A stretch of 64,000 bases of DNA, from contig NZ_JACCFG010000001.1 of NCBI RefSeq assembly GCF_013416555.1, forward strand, positions 744,001-808,000. The letters run 5' to 3'. This DNA is from Sphingomonas sp. R-74633. Lineage in GTDB: Bacteria > Pseudomonadota > Alphaproteobacteria > Sphingomonadales > Sphingomonadaceae. The notes below the pieces were generated by a model. That model did no database searches. It saw only the letters and a program-made list of their open reading frames with translations, and had not been told where the DNA came from. A program made the position numbers and the translations under genes. Numbering within the stretch: the first letter of the stretch is position 1; every line of letters starts with the position of its first letter. Positions 48,131-58,651 of the stretch are shown in pieces.

Positions 48131-49947
48131 CCCTTACGCTCCGCGATGTGGCGATCGATCACATGGCCGAGCACTGTCATCGGCACGTTGCCGCCCAGCA
48201 CCACGGCATCGTTGAACGCGCGGAAGTCATAGCGGTCGCCCAGCGCCGCCTGCGCCTTCTCGCGCAGCTTCACGATCGCGCTCTGGCCTACCTTGTAGCC
48301 GCAGGCCTGGCCCGGCCAGGAGCAATAGCGGTCGACCTCGCCCGAGACTTCCTCGACCGAAGACCCGTTATTGGTGACAAACCAGTCGATCGCCTGCTGC
48401 CGCGTCCAGCGCTTGGCGTGCAGCCCGGTATCGACCACCAGCCGGCAGGCGCGGAAGCCCATCGACTGGAGATAGCCGAGCTTCTCCGCCGGGTTCTCGG
48501 CATAGACGCCCAGCTCGTCGGCCAGCTGCTCGGCATAGAGCGCCCAGCCTTCCGAATAGGCGTTGAACGCCAGGATGGAGCGGATCAGCGGCATCTTGTT
48601 GGCGTACTCGCCCTGCCAGACATGCCCCGGAATGCCCTCGTGATAGGCGAGGTCGGGCAGCGAGAAGCGCGTGTGCAGCTTGGTTGTGCGCAGGTTGAGC
48701 CAGATCTTCCCCGGCACCGTCCCGTCGATCGATCCGGCGCCGCCATAGGCCCCCGGCGCGCCCGGCTCTTCCTCGAGCGGCAAGCGGCGCACCTCGAGAT
48801 TGCCCTTCACCAGCGTGTGGAATGCCTGCGGCATCCGCCCGCGAATATCGGCGACGCGGTCCTGCATGAACTTGATGATCTCGGCGCGCCCGGCATCATT
48901 GTCGGGGAAGGTGAAGCGCGGATCCTTGCCCAGCGCTTCCATCCGCGCGCCGACCGACCCTTGCGAATAGCCTTCCTTCTTGAGGATCGCGTCCATCTCG
49001 GACTGGATCTTCGCAAGCTGGTCGAGGCCCATCTGGTGGACCTCCTCCGGCTTCATCGTCGTGGTCGTGCCGGCGCTCAGCGCCCAGGCATAATAGGCCT
49101 CGCCATCGGCGAACTTCCACACGCCGGCATCGCTGGTCGCGCGCTTGCGGTGCTTCTCCAGCTCGGCGATCTGGCGGTCGAGCGCCGGGGTCAGCTTGTC
49201 CTTGGCGAGCATCCAGGCATGTTCGCCGAAATCGCCATCCATCCCCGCGGTGCGATTGGCGAGCGACGTCACCACGCCCCAGCCGGCAGGATTGCCGCTG
49301 CGCGCCAGCTTGATCTGCTTCAGGCATTTGTCGAGCAGGAAGTCGGGCGCGATCACACCCTTGGCCGCGGCGCGCTTCAGCCGCTCGGTCTCGCCGTCCA
49401 GCTGCTCGGCATAGCTTTCCAGCCGGTCGAGATAGGCTTCGGCGTCCTCCACATTCGCGACCTGGTGGTCGCTGTCGAGCATCCGCGGCGTGTCGAGGAA
49501 CGCGCCAACATTCTGCACCACCACATAAGGCGAGTTGCGCCAGCTGCCCGTGGCGACATCGCCATAGCCGAAGGCAAAGCCCTGCAGCGCGTTGGAGAAG
49601 CTCGCCTGGACCACATCGATATGCGTGCGCATCGCCGGGCTCAGCGCGTTGAGATCGAGCTTCGCGATGTCCGCCAGCGCCTTTCGCAGGTTCGCCGCGA
49701 TCCTGGCCTGCCCCTTGAGCGAGCGGTCCATCAGCTGGTGCTTCAGGTCGGCGCGCTTGCCCTTGTCGACGCCGAGCGTCGTCGCGGTCTCGGGATAGTC
49801 GCGCAGCATCTGCTCGGCGATCCGGTCGATCAGTGCCTGGGCCGGCCCGTCATTCGCGGCGGCGCGGGCGCAGGCGGAAAGCGGGACGCCGGCCAGCGCG
49901 AGCGTCGAGCCCGCGCCGAGCAGCAACTGGCGGCGAGTGGTGTCCAT
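48127..49947 (-). CDS. Secreted DUF885 protein, putative metallo-peptidase
   Basis: 606-residue DUF885 family protein. The N terminus TTRRQLLLGAGS is a Tat-type signal, followed by a Cys (SAC) that could be a lipobox. The zinc-binding motif HEGIPGH (about residue 436-442) and the following SEGWALYAEQ with the downstream Glu fit a metallopeptidase of the M32/M3-like gluzincin type. Substrates are unknown. The DUF2809 gene is coupled to its stop. Confidence 0.88.
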   Translation of the reverse strand: MDTTRRQLLLGAGSTLALAGVPLSACARAAANDGPAQALIDRIAEQMLRDYPETATTLGVDKGKRADLKHQLMDRSLKGQARIAANLRKALADIAKLDLNALSPAMRTHIDVVQASFSNALQGFAFGYGDVATGSWRNSPYVVVQNVGAFLDTPRMLDSDHQVANVEDAEAYLDRLESYAEQLDGETERLKRAAAKGVIAPDFLLDKCLKQIKLARSGNPAGWGVVTSLANRTAGMDGDFGEHAWMLAKDKLTPALDRQIAELEKHRKRATSDAGVWKFADGEAYYAWALSAGTTTTMKPEEVHQMGLDQLAKIQSEMDAILKKEGYSQGSVGARMEALGKDPRFTFPDNDAGRAEIIKFMQDRVADIRGRMPQAFHTLVKGNLEVRRLPLEEEPGAPGAYGGAGSIDGTVPGKIWLNLRTTKLHTRFSLPDLAYHEGIPGHVWQGEYANKMPLIRSILAFNAYSEGWALYAEQLADELGVYAENPAEKLGYLQSMGFRACRLVVDTGLHAKRWTRQQAIDWFVTNNGSSVEEVSGEVDRYCSWPGQACGYKVGQSAIVKLREKAQAALGDRYDFRAFNDAVVLGGNVPMTVLGHVIDRHIAERKG

Positions 49948-49968
49948 TCGATATTCCTCGACTAAAAC

Positions 49969-50418
49969 TCAGGCGGGCTCGACGTCGAGCGAGCCGCCCC
50001 GTGCACCGGTGATGCGGACCTGCGCGCCGGCGGGCGCGTCCGGCCCGTTGGCGATCCATTCGCCATCGCCCACCTTCACCCGGCCCTGGCCCGAGGCGAT
50101 CGGCTCGACCACGGTGACGACCTGGCCGACCAGCCGGGCGACACGATCATTGAGCAAGGGATCGGCGCTCGGTACCGGGTTCCTGCGATACCAGCGCCGG
50201 CCGACCGCCACCGCCCCCGCCGAGGAAGCGGCGAACAGGAAGACCTGGAACACCATGTCGAAATTCGGCACGAGCAGCGTGACGATGCCCGTCACCGCGG
50301 CGCCGGCGGCGACGAACACCAGGAAGATGCCCGGCGCCAGCAGCTCGGCAATGGCGAGCAGGGCGGCGAGGATCAGCCAGGCCAGGCCCGGCACGGCGAG
50401 CAGCTCGTTGAGGTTCAT
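49969..50418 (-). CDS. NfeD family membrane protein
   Basis: 149-residue short NfeD protein: three to four membrane helices (about 10-30, 35-55, 60-80) and a C-terminal OB-fold (about 95-147, VGQVVTVVEPIASGQGRVKVGDGEW). It starts one base after the SPFH stop. NfeD and SPFH proteins form membrane-organising pairs. Confidence 0.9.
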   Translation of the reverse strand: MNLNELLAVPGLAWLILAALLAIAELLAPGIFLVFVAAGAAVTGIVTLLVPNFDMVFQVFLFAASSAGAVAVGRRWYRRNPVPSADPLLNDRVARLVGQVVTVVEPIASGQGRVKVGDGEWIANGPDAPAGAQVRITGARGGSLDVEPA

Positions 50419-50419
50419 C

Positions 50420-51403
50420 TCAGCCCTCCTTCGGCTCGAACGGACGCGGACGCGACGGGGCAGGGGGCGCCGGCGGACGCGGCGTGCCGCCATTGCCGAA
50501 CGCATCCTTGGCCAGCTCGCCAATCCCGCCCAGCGTGCCGATCAGCTGCGTCGCCTCGACCGGGAACAGGATCGTCTTGGCATTGGGCGAGGTCGCGAAC
50601 TTGCTGACCGCCTCGACATATTTCTGCGCGATGAAGTAATTGAGCGACTGGCTCGAACCCGCCTCGATCGCATCCGAGACGAGCTGGGTCGCCTTGGCTT
50701 CGGCTTCGGCCGAGCGCTCGCGCGCCTCGGCGTCGCGGAACGCGGCTTCGCGCCGGCCCTCGGCCTCGAGGATCTTCGACTGTTTCTCGCCCTCGGCGCG
50801 CAGGATCGCGCCGGCGCGGCTGCCTTCGGCCTCGAGGATGTTGGCGCGCTTCTCGCGCTCGGCCTTCATCTGGCGGCCCATCGCGTTGACGATGTCGGCG
50901 GGCGGGCGGATGTCCTTGATCTCGACGCGGGTGATCTTCACGCCCCAGGGGGTCGTGGCATGATCGACAACCGAGAGTAGCCGCGCATTGATCTCGTCGC
51001 GCTTCGACAGCGTCTCGTCGAGGTCCATCGAGCCCATCACGGTGCGCAGGTTGGTCGTCGTGAGCTGGAGCAGCGCGACATAGAGGTCGCTGACCTCATA
51101 GGCCGCCTTGGCGGCGTCGAGGACCTGGAAGAACACCACGCCGTCGGTGGAGATCATCGCATTGTCCTTGGTGATGATCTCCTGGCCGGGGATGTCGATC
51201 ACCTGCTCCATCATGTTCACCCGCCGGCCTACCCGGTAGAAAAAGGCGGGGAAGAAATTGAAGCCCGGCGTCGCCACGCTGGTGAAGCGGCCGAAATGCT
51301 CGATCGTGTACTGATAGCCCTGGCGGACGATGGTCACGCTGGAGAAGAGGTAGAGCACGACCACGGCGGCCACCGCGCCCAGGAAAACATTGAGTACGAG
51401 CAT
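50420..51403 (-). CDS. SPFH/Band 7 (stomatin-like) protein
   Basis: 327-residue stomatin/QmcA-like protein. One N-terminal membrane helix (about 3-23) precedes the SPFH domain (about 25-200; QGYQYTIEHFGRF, DIPGQEIITKDNAMISTDG) and a coiled coil rich in Ala/Glu/Lys/Arg (about 200-260), ending in a Pro-rich tail. It multimerises on membranes and is thought to organise lipid domains and proteases together with NfeD, encoded directly downstream. A good AAGGGGGAG ribosome site precedes the ATG. Confidence 0.93.
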   Translation of the reverse strand: MLVLNVFLGAVAAVVVLYLFSSVTIVRQGYQYTIEHFGRFTSVATPGFNFFPAFFYRVGRRVNMMEQVIDIPGQEIITKDNAMISTDGVVFFQVLDAAKAAYEVSDLYVALLQLTTTNLRTVMGSMDLDETLSKRDEINARLLSVVDHATTPWGVKITRVEIKDIRPPADIVNAMGRQMKAEREKRANILEAEGSRAGAILRAEGEKQSKILEAEGRREAAFRDAEARERSAEAEAKATQLVSDAIEAGSSQSLNYFIAQKYVEAVSKFATSPNAKTILFPVEATQLIGTLGGIGELAKDAFGNGGTPRPPAPPAPSRPRPFEPKEG

Positions 51404-51466
51404 CCGACTCCCCCTTAAGACTCTTGGCCCTTCACGATTTGCCTCTTGCTAGCATAGAGAAGGGCC

Positions 51467-52279
51467 ATGACCACAGCCCGTCTCGCACCGCGCACCGCGC
51501 TATTTCTGCCGGCTTCGAACCCGCGCGCGATCGAGAAGGCGCGAGGGCTCGCCGCCGATCTCGTGATCCTCGATCTGGAAGATGCAGTGAAGGACGCGGA
51601 CAAGGGCACGGCGCGCATCGCTGCGGTGGCGGCTGTGGCGGAGGGCTTCGGCCCGCGCCTCGCCGCGATCCGGCTGAACGGGATCGAGTCGGGCGAGCAT
51701 CTGGAGGATGTGACTGCCGTCGCTGCCTCGCTGGCCGACTTCGCCGTGCTGCCCAAGGCAGAGAGCGCAGCTGACGTCGCGCAAGTGTCAAAGGCGCTCG
51801 GCAAGCCGCTGCTCGCAATGATCGAGACCCCGCTCGGCGTTCTCGCCGCGGCCGAGATCGCGGCAGTCCCCGGCGTCTCCGGCCTGATCGCCGGCACCAA
51901 CGATCTCGCCGCCTCGCTCCGCCTGCCGCCGTCGAGCGGCCGCGCGCAAATGTCGGTCGCGCTCCAGACGATCGTGCTCGCCGCCCGGGCAAGCCAGGTC
52001 TGGGCGCTCGACGGTGTATTCAACAAGCTCGATGACCCTGAGGGCCTGGCCGCCGAATGTCGCGAGGGCAGGGCGCTCGGCTTCGACGGCAAGAGCCTGA
52101 TCCATCCTAATCAGATCGCAATCGCCGCCGGCGCCTTCGGCCCCGGCGAGCGGGAGCTGGAAGACGCCCGAGCGCTGATCGCCGCGGCGACGGGTGGAGC
52201 AGAGCGCTATCAGGGCCGGATGATCGAGACGATGCACGTTGATCAGGCCCGCGCCTTGCTCGAACGATCGTCAGATTAA
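51467..52279 (+). CDS. CoA ester lyase (CitE/HpcH family)
   Basis: 270-residue TIM-barrel lyase related to citrate lyase beta and malyl-/citramalyl-CoA lyases. Mg-binding acids and CoA contacts are seen in TALFLPASNPRAIEKARGL, LVILDLEDAVKDADK, AIRLNGI, MIETPLGVL and GKSLIHPNQI. It cleaves or forms C-C bonds in a short-chain hydroxyacyl-CoA. Exact substrate unknown; no other citrate lyase subunits are nearby. Confidence 0.88.
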   Translation: MTTARLAPRTALFLPASNPRAIEKARGLAADLVILDLEDAVKDADKGTARIAAVAAVAEGFGPRLAAIRLNGIESGEHLEDVTAVAASLADFAVLPKAESAADVAQVSKALGKPLLAMIETPLGVLAAAEIAAVPGVSGLIAGTNDLAASLRLPPSSGRAQMSVALQTIVLAARASQVWALDGVFNKLDDPEGLAAECREGRALGFDGKSLIHPNQIAIAAGAFGPGERELEDARALIAAATGGAERYQGRMIETMHVDQARALLERSSD

Positions 52280-52345
52280 TCCACTATGGGAACATTACGG
52301 AGGCTCGATCCGCCTCTGTAACGATCTCCCCTCTACAAAGGGGAT

Positions 52346-54266
<1,921 letters not shown>

Positions 54267-54302
54267 GCTGGCGTTCCGTCGCAGCGGCCCCAGTCTGGCA
54301 CG

Positions 54303-54318
54303 ATCGCCCTCGGGCGAT
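54303..54318 (+). terminator. Weak hairpin after guaB
   Basis: ATCGCC (54303-54308) and GGCGAT (54313-54318) form a 6-bp stem with a CTCG tetraloop 36 bases after the guaB stop. There is no U tract. Confidence 0.3.
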
Positions 54319-54433
54319 GTGATTGCGCGGGCTGGGCAAATCGCTAACACGGGTGTCAGTGTCCAGTTTTGATCGCCTCGGGCCCGTACCGGCCTATGCC
54401 CTTCATCGACCGCTTCCCAGCGCAGCGCCCGAG

Positions 54434-55375
54434 ATGTCTCTCAACATTTCGGAGCAGCCCGCTGACGTCGGCTTCGCCCCCGCGCTGCTGTTCGGCGCGC
54501 TCGGGCTGAGCCTTCTCGCCTGCACCGCGCTGCTCTGGAAAACTGGGCTCCGCGTCGACCTGCTGCGGCCGGGCAACTTGCCCTATTTCGCCGCGCTCGC
54601 GCTGCTGTTCGCGGTCAAGCCCGTGCTGGCGACCCGGCAGCACCGCTGGGCGAAGCCGGGCGCCGAGTTCGCGCAATATGTCGGCTTCTTCATGGCGCTG
54701 TCGCTGATCGGCGCGGTCACCACTTATCCCCTGGCAGCACTCTCGCACGGCTTTGCCGATGCCTGGCTCCAGCGCATCGACGAGACGCTCCATTTCGACT
54801 GGCTGGCCTGGTACGAAGCCGCCGCCCGCCACCGCAGCCTGCAGCTGCTCGGTATCGCGGCCTATCAGAGCATCTATGTGATCCCCGCGGCGATCCTCGC
54901 CACCTATGCCTTGCGCGGCCAGCGCCGCGACGCGCACCGTTTCCTCGCCGCCTTCTGGCTCTCCGCGATCCTGACGCTCTCGCTCTACATCTTCATGCCC
55001 GCGGTCGGCCCGCTGAGCTATCTGTGGAAGGGGACGATCCCCTATATGCCGAGCAGCGCGATCTGGCAGGAGACGATCATCCCGCCGCTGCGCGCCCACC
55101 AGTTCACGCTGATCAACTTGAACGAGCTGCGCGGCCTGGTCTCGGCCCCGAGCTTCCACACTGCCTCGGGCGTCCTCTACATCGCCATGGCCTGGCGCAC
55201 CGGCAACCTGCGCTGGCCGCTGATCGGCCTTAGCGTCGCGATGCTGTTCTCGGTGCCGGTCGAAGGCACCCATTATTTCTCCGACATGATCATCGGCGCG
55301 CTGGTGGCGCTGGTCGGGCTGATCGGCGCCTCGAAGCTGATTGCGCGCTTCGGGACCACCCGCCCGCTTGCCTAG
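54434..55375 (+). CDS. AUR1-like PAP2-superfamily membrane protein
   Basis: 313-residue multi-pass membrane protein. The C-terminal half has PAP2/AUR1 catalytic features: SAPSFHTASGVLYIAMAW with His242, and EGTHYFSDMIIGA with His280 and Asp284. The spacing of these residues resembles that of inositol-phosphorylceramide synthase AUR1. It may transfer a phosphate-linked headgroup to a lipid, or be a lipid phosphatase. In a sphingolipid-making bacterium a role in sphingolipid or phospholipid headgroup chemistry is tempting but unproven. The start is the ATG at 54434; the frame extends upstream without family character. Confidence 0.8.
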   Translation: MSLNISEQPADVGFAPALLFGALGLSLLACTALLWKTGLRVDLLRPGNLPYFAALALLFAVKPVLATRQHRWAKPGAEFAQYVGFFMALSLIGAVTTYPLAALSHGFADAWLQRIDETLHFDWLAWYEAAARHRSLQLLGIAAYQSIYVIPAAILATYALRGQRRDAHRFLAAFWLSAILTLSLYIFMPAVGPLSYLWKGTIPYMPSSAIWQETIIPPLRAHQFTLINLNELRGLVSAPSFHTASGVLYIAMAWRTGNLRWPLIGLSVAMLFSVPVEGTHYFSDMIIGALVALVGLIGASKLIARFGTTRPLA

Positions 55376-55818
55376 GGCGGCGCGGCTGGGCTATCCGCAT
55401 TTCGTGGAGTGGTTCCAACCGCTTCGCATGATCGCGCCGGTGCCCGAAAGGGCTTGAAAGGGAATGCGGTGCGGGCGGAGCGATCCACCCAATTCCGCGG
55501 CTGTCCCTGCAACTGTAAGCGGTGAGTTCGATGCGCTGCGCTCCCCAATGAGGGAGCGGCCACTGGAGGGTTCTCCGGGAAGGCCGTGCATCGGGCAGTG
55601 ACCCGCGAGCCAGGAGACCTGCCAGCGCACCGGTCGCTCTTGCCTTGGTCCAGGGAATGGCCGCGGCACGGTCTCTCCGTCTGAGCGACGAACCTGCGGC
55701 ATCGGGGCCGCAAGGGTTGCGCCGGAGCGGGGGACAAGCGCCCTCCCGAACCGCGTGCACCACCGCGCATCGCGCGGCGCCCCTTCGCCTTCGTCGCCCG
55801 GCGCTGGGGGAAGAGTAT
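55376..55818 (+). promoter_or_regulatory. Leader region with riboswitch and expression platform
   Basis: This 443-base gap between the AUR1-like gene and the next membrane-protein gene is occupied by the cobalamin riboswitch (55437-55633) and about 185 bases of downstream leader. Near the start codon, a CCCC-TTCGCC stretch (about 55780-55795) can pair with GGCGC-GGGGGAAG that includes the ribosome site, suggesting translational control. I see no other gene here. Confidence 0.6.
55437..55633 (+). promoter_or_regulatory. Cobalamin (B12) riboswitch
   Basis: The aptamer is closed by a P1 helix CCGGTGC (55437-55443) with GCACCGG (55627-55633). Inside are conserved elements in order: AAAGGGAATGCGGTG, CCGCGGCTGTCCCTGCAACT, GTAAGCGG, CCACTG, CGGGAAGGC, and the B12 box GAGCCAGGAGACCTGCC (from about 55608). 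This is the class-I AdoCbl type fold. It controls the downstream membrane protein and BtuF-like gene, expected to be repressed by cobalamin. Confidence 0.95.
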
Positions 55819-56340
55819 ATGCACATGGAACGCAGCGCCGCCTGGTCGGCTGCACTCGCCGTCGCTACCGTCGGCGGCAGCCTGGTCGCCGCCTGCCTGA
55901 TGCCCTTTGTCGCGCTCGCCGCGATGGCCGCGTCCACGCTGCCGCGCCGGGAGGGAATCACGACGATGCTCATCGCTTGGGCGGCAAACCAGGCGATAGG
56001 CTTCACGCTGCTCGACTATCCGCTCGATGCCGCCACGCTCGGCTGGGGCATAGCGATCGGCGTCGCCGCGCTCGCCGCCTATGCCGCGATCCGCGCGGTC
56101 ACCGAGCGCACGCACGGCCTGTTGCCGCTGCTCGGTGCCTCCGCCCTCGGCTTCGTCGCCTATGAGCTGGTGCTCTACGCCTATGGCGCAGCCGGCGGTG
56201 GCACCGGCGCCTTCACCCAGGCGATCGTCGCGCTGCTGGCGAAGAACGAGGTCCTGTGGCTCGCCGGCCTGCTTATCGTCCGCGAAGCGGTGCTCCGCTT
56301 CGTCCCCGGCTGGGCGCCCGCACCGCGCGCCGCCGCATGA
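55819..56340 (+). CDS. B12-regulated membrane protein of unknown family
   Basis: 173-residue hydrophobic protein with about five membrane helices (about 9-38, 48-65, 74-92, 100-120, 145-162). It is the first gene after the cobalamin riboswitch and is coupled by an ATGA overlap to a BtuF-like gene, so a role in cobalamin or cobalt uptake is likely by context. I do not see motifs of BtuC, BtuM, CbtA or CbtB; a small S-component-like or other carrier is possible. The ATG at 55819 follows GGGGGAAG; ATG 55825 is an alternative. Confidence 0.8.
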   Translation: MHMERSAAWSAALAVATVGGSLVAACLMPFVALAAMAASTLPRREGITTMLIAWAANQAIGFTLLDYPLDAATLGWGIAIGVAALAAYAAIRAVTERTHGLLPLLGASALGFVAYELVLYAYGAAGGGTGAFTQAIVALLAKNEVLWLAGLLIVREAVLRFVPGWAPAPRAAA

Positions 56341-57260
56341 GCGCCGCCCCCCGGATAGTCTCGCTCCTGCCCAGTGCCACCGAAGTCGCCGTCTCGCTCG
56401 GGCTCGGCGAGGCGCTGGTCGGACGTTCGCACGAATGCGACTTCCCGCCCTTCATCCGTGACCTGCCGGTCTGCACCGCCACCAAGCTCGAAAAGGGCCT
56501 GACCTCGCTCGAGATCGACCGGCGCGTGCAGGAAATCGTGCGCCAGGGCCTGTCGGTCTACGAAGTCCATGCCGAGCTGCTGCGCAGTCTCAAGCCCGAC
56601 CTGATCCTCACCCAGACCCAGTGCGCGGTCTGCGCGGTCACCCCCGCCGACCTCGAGGAATCGCTCTGCGCCTGGCAGGGCATGGCGCCGAACCTGCTCT
56701 CGCTCGCCCCCGACAATCTGAGCGACGTCTGGGCCGATTTCCGCGCGGTCGGCGCGGCGACCGGCCGCGAGTTCGCCGCCGAGAAGGCGCTGCTCGGGCT
56801 CGACCGCCGGATGGAGGCGATCCGCGATCGCTCGATGGCGCGGGGCTTCATGCCACGCGTCGCCGCGATCGAATGGTTCGACCCGCTGATGGCGGCGGGC
56901 AACTGGGTCCCCGAGCTCATCCAGATCGCCGGCGGCGAGCCGCTATACTGCACCCCCGGCCAGCACTCGCCCTGGCTCGACTGGGACGTGTTCGTCGAGA
57001 GCGACCCCGACGTGATCGTGCTGATGCCCTGCGGCTACCAGATCCCCCAGAGCCGCGCCGACATCCAGGCCGTGGTCGGCGACCCGCGCTGGGCCGGCAT
57101 CGGCGCCGTGCGCCGCGGCCAAGTCTACGTCGCCGACGGGCATCACTTCTTCAACCGTCCCGGGCCGCGGCTGGTGGAGTCGGCGGAGATCCTCGCCGAG
57201 ATATTCGATGCCTGGGCAGGGGATGCGCGGCTTGGCGGGATGGGGTGGGAACGGTTTTAG
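56337..57260 (+). CDS. BtuF-like cobalamin-binding protein without signal peptide
   Basis: 307-residue protein of the helical-backbone metal receptor class (BtuF/FhuD-like). It starts RIVSLLPSATEVAVSLGLGEALVGRSHECDFPP, and contains LILTQTQCAVCAV (about 96-108) with closely spaced Cys and a C-terminal VADGHHFFNRPGPRLVESAEIL. Normal substrate-binding proteins are exported, but no signal peptide or lipobox is visible, so it is probably cytoplasmic. It is under the cobalamin riboswitch. No BtuC or BtuD is encoded here. Confidence 0.88.
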   Translation: MSAAPRIVSLLPSATEVAVSLGLGEALVGRSHECDFPPFIRDLPVCTATKLEKGLTSLEIDRRVQEIVRQGLSVYEVHAELLRSLKPDLILTQTQCAVCAVTPADLEESLCAWQGMAPNLLSLAPDNLSDVWADFRAVGAATGREFAAEKALLGLDRRMEAIRDRSMARGFMPRVAAIEWFDPLMAAGNWVPELIQIAGGEPLYCTPGQHSPWLDWDVFVESDPDVIVLMPCGYQIPQSRADIQAVVGDPRWAGIGAVRRGQVYVADGHHFFNRPGPRLVESAEILAEIFDAWAGDARLGGMGWERF

Positions 57261-57319
57261 AAGCCGCTGTAAGGGGTTCAAAGCCGAAACGGCTTGCCTA
57301 TGGTGCAACTCGATTGCGG

Positions 57320-57937
57320 CTACTGAAATTCTTCTAGCCGCAAAATGGCAACTTTGCGACCATCGACGCTGACACGAAACCGCACTCCGTCAGCTTTAAT
57401 CTCAAAGATATGGCGAATGAATCCGAGATACAGAGTTGGGAGAGCTTCGCCGATGCTCTCTTCGGGTGGCGTCGCCAAATCTTCTTCAGCTATGTGCATT
57501 GTTCGATAGCCGATTAGTTGGATAGTATGTGGCAGGCCGCCCATCTCATTGAATACGGCCTCCACGGCCAAGACCGCTGCGCCCTGACGATTTAGGAATA
57601 CAGGGCGCTTAAAGAAGGAGCGGATTTTCGCGGCCATATCGCGCCACGCCTTCAAGTTTTCTTGTAGTGGTTTGCCAAGGAAAAGGGCTGCGCTCAGCAG
57701 CACCCACGCAGGAACAATCGCTGTCCCCTGGAGGAGCGCCACGAAGGCGGGAAGGCTCGCGCCGGGGCCAATATCAGCATCGCAGAACGGTAGGTCGAAT
57801 TCTGCTTCAAGGCTTTTGCGATATGCCTCGCGATCCCGTGCCCATGCATCATCCTCGCTAACGGCGTAGGTTTCATCGACCACGGCGATCAAAATCTGCC
57901 CGTCGTGCTCAGTCGGTTGTAGAAATTCATCGCTCAC
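57320..57937 (-). CDS. Membrane hypothetical in low-GC island
   Basis: 205-residue protein not matched to any family. N-terminal acidic soluble part (1-58), one membrane helix (about 63-88, AFVALLQGTAIVPAWVLLSA), then a basic helical stretch and a C-terminal beta-rich soluble domain (about 105-205) with FEIKADGVRFRVSVDGRKV. Row counts give about 48-55% GC compared with about 70% next door. The start is a GTG at 57937 with a poor ribosome site. It follows the gene at 57987-58595 after 49 bases and is probably co-transcribed. Confidence 0.65.
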   Translation of the reverse strand: MSDEFLQPTEHDGQILIAVVDETYAVSEDDAWARDREAYRKSLEAEFDLPFCDADIGPGASLPAFVALLQGTAIVPAWVLLSAALFLGKPLQENLKAWRDMAAKIRSFFKRPVFLNRQGAAVLAVEAVFNEMGGLPHTIQLIGYRTMHIAEEDLATPPEESIGEALPTLYLGFIRHIFEIKADGVRFRVSVDGRKVAILRLEEFQ

Positions 57938-57986
57938 TGAGCAACATCGGCACCTAATAGGTGTATTGTCAAACCACCAAATGAAT

Positions 57987-58595
57987 TTAGATAGCCGACC
58001 GCTCGGCGACTTGATTCTCTATCTCTTTTGCCCGGCGTTCTGTTTCGCTGAGACCTGCCAGCGTCAGTGCCAAAGGGCCGTGGGTCCCGTCTTTGAATTC
58101 ACGCAAAGCGCAGTCTTCTAACGCCCTGCGATATTCCTGCCATCGAGCCTGTGCTGTTTCCATCAGTTCGAAATCATCATCTCCCAGCAGCAGGCGCAAA
58201 TCTATTAGCGCTTGGCCCAAACGCGCTTCGGCGACGGCATACGCGGCACCGGCACGAGCTCTCAATCCTACGGTGGACTGAAACTCCGTGGGCTCCCTTT
58301 TTTCGTCAACGACAGCCTCTACAATATCAATGGCAGCCGCACTGTTCGCAATGGCGGGCTTGCGCATAAGCGCTTCAAACTCATGTACGTCCTCAATCGT
58401 CATTCCGCTGCCGCGCAATTTAGCGGCGAGGTCCGCAATGCTATTTAAGTACGTCGCTTGTGAATGGCGGGGCTCTCCGGTCCACCAGCGTCGGAGAACA
58501 AATGCTATAGCACGCCCAAGCCAGGCAATTAATCCACCGGCTATGCCAATTAGTGCGGCAACAAGGGTGGCTTGAGGAGCGGTAAACTGCAACAT
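57987..58595 (-). CDS. Membrane-anchored LprI-like protein in low-GC island
   Basis: 202-residue protein with an N-terminal membrane helix (about 10-34) followed by RRWW, so the rest should face the cytoplasm. The C-terminal part (about 117-193) looks like an LprI/DUF1311 domain: VAEARLGQALIDLRLLLGD, ARWQEYRRALEDCALREFKD and LAGLSETERRAKEI. LprI proteins are usually exported lysozyme inhibitors with a Cys pair; here only one Cys is in the domain. AGGA directly abuts the ATG. GC is about 53% in a counted row. It heads a two-gene low-GC unit. Confidence 0.65.
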   Translation of the reverse strand: MLQFTAPQATLVAALIGIAGGLIAWLGRAIAFVLRRWWTGEPRHSQATYLNSIADLAAKLRGSGMTIEDVHEFEALMRKPAIANSAAAIDIVEAVVDEKREPTEFQSTVGLRARAGAAYAVAEARLGQALIDLRLLLGDDDFELMETAQARWQEYRRALEDCALREFKDGTHGPLALTLAGLSETERRAKEIENQVAERSAI

Positions 58596-58651
58596 TCCTA
58601 GGACTATAGTGGACCGTCCGATCGATTGCGATCTATCAGAATCTACGCCTT

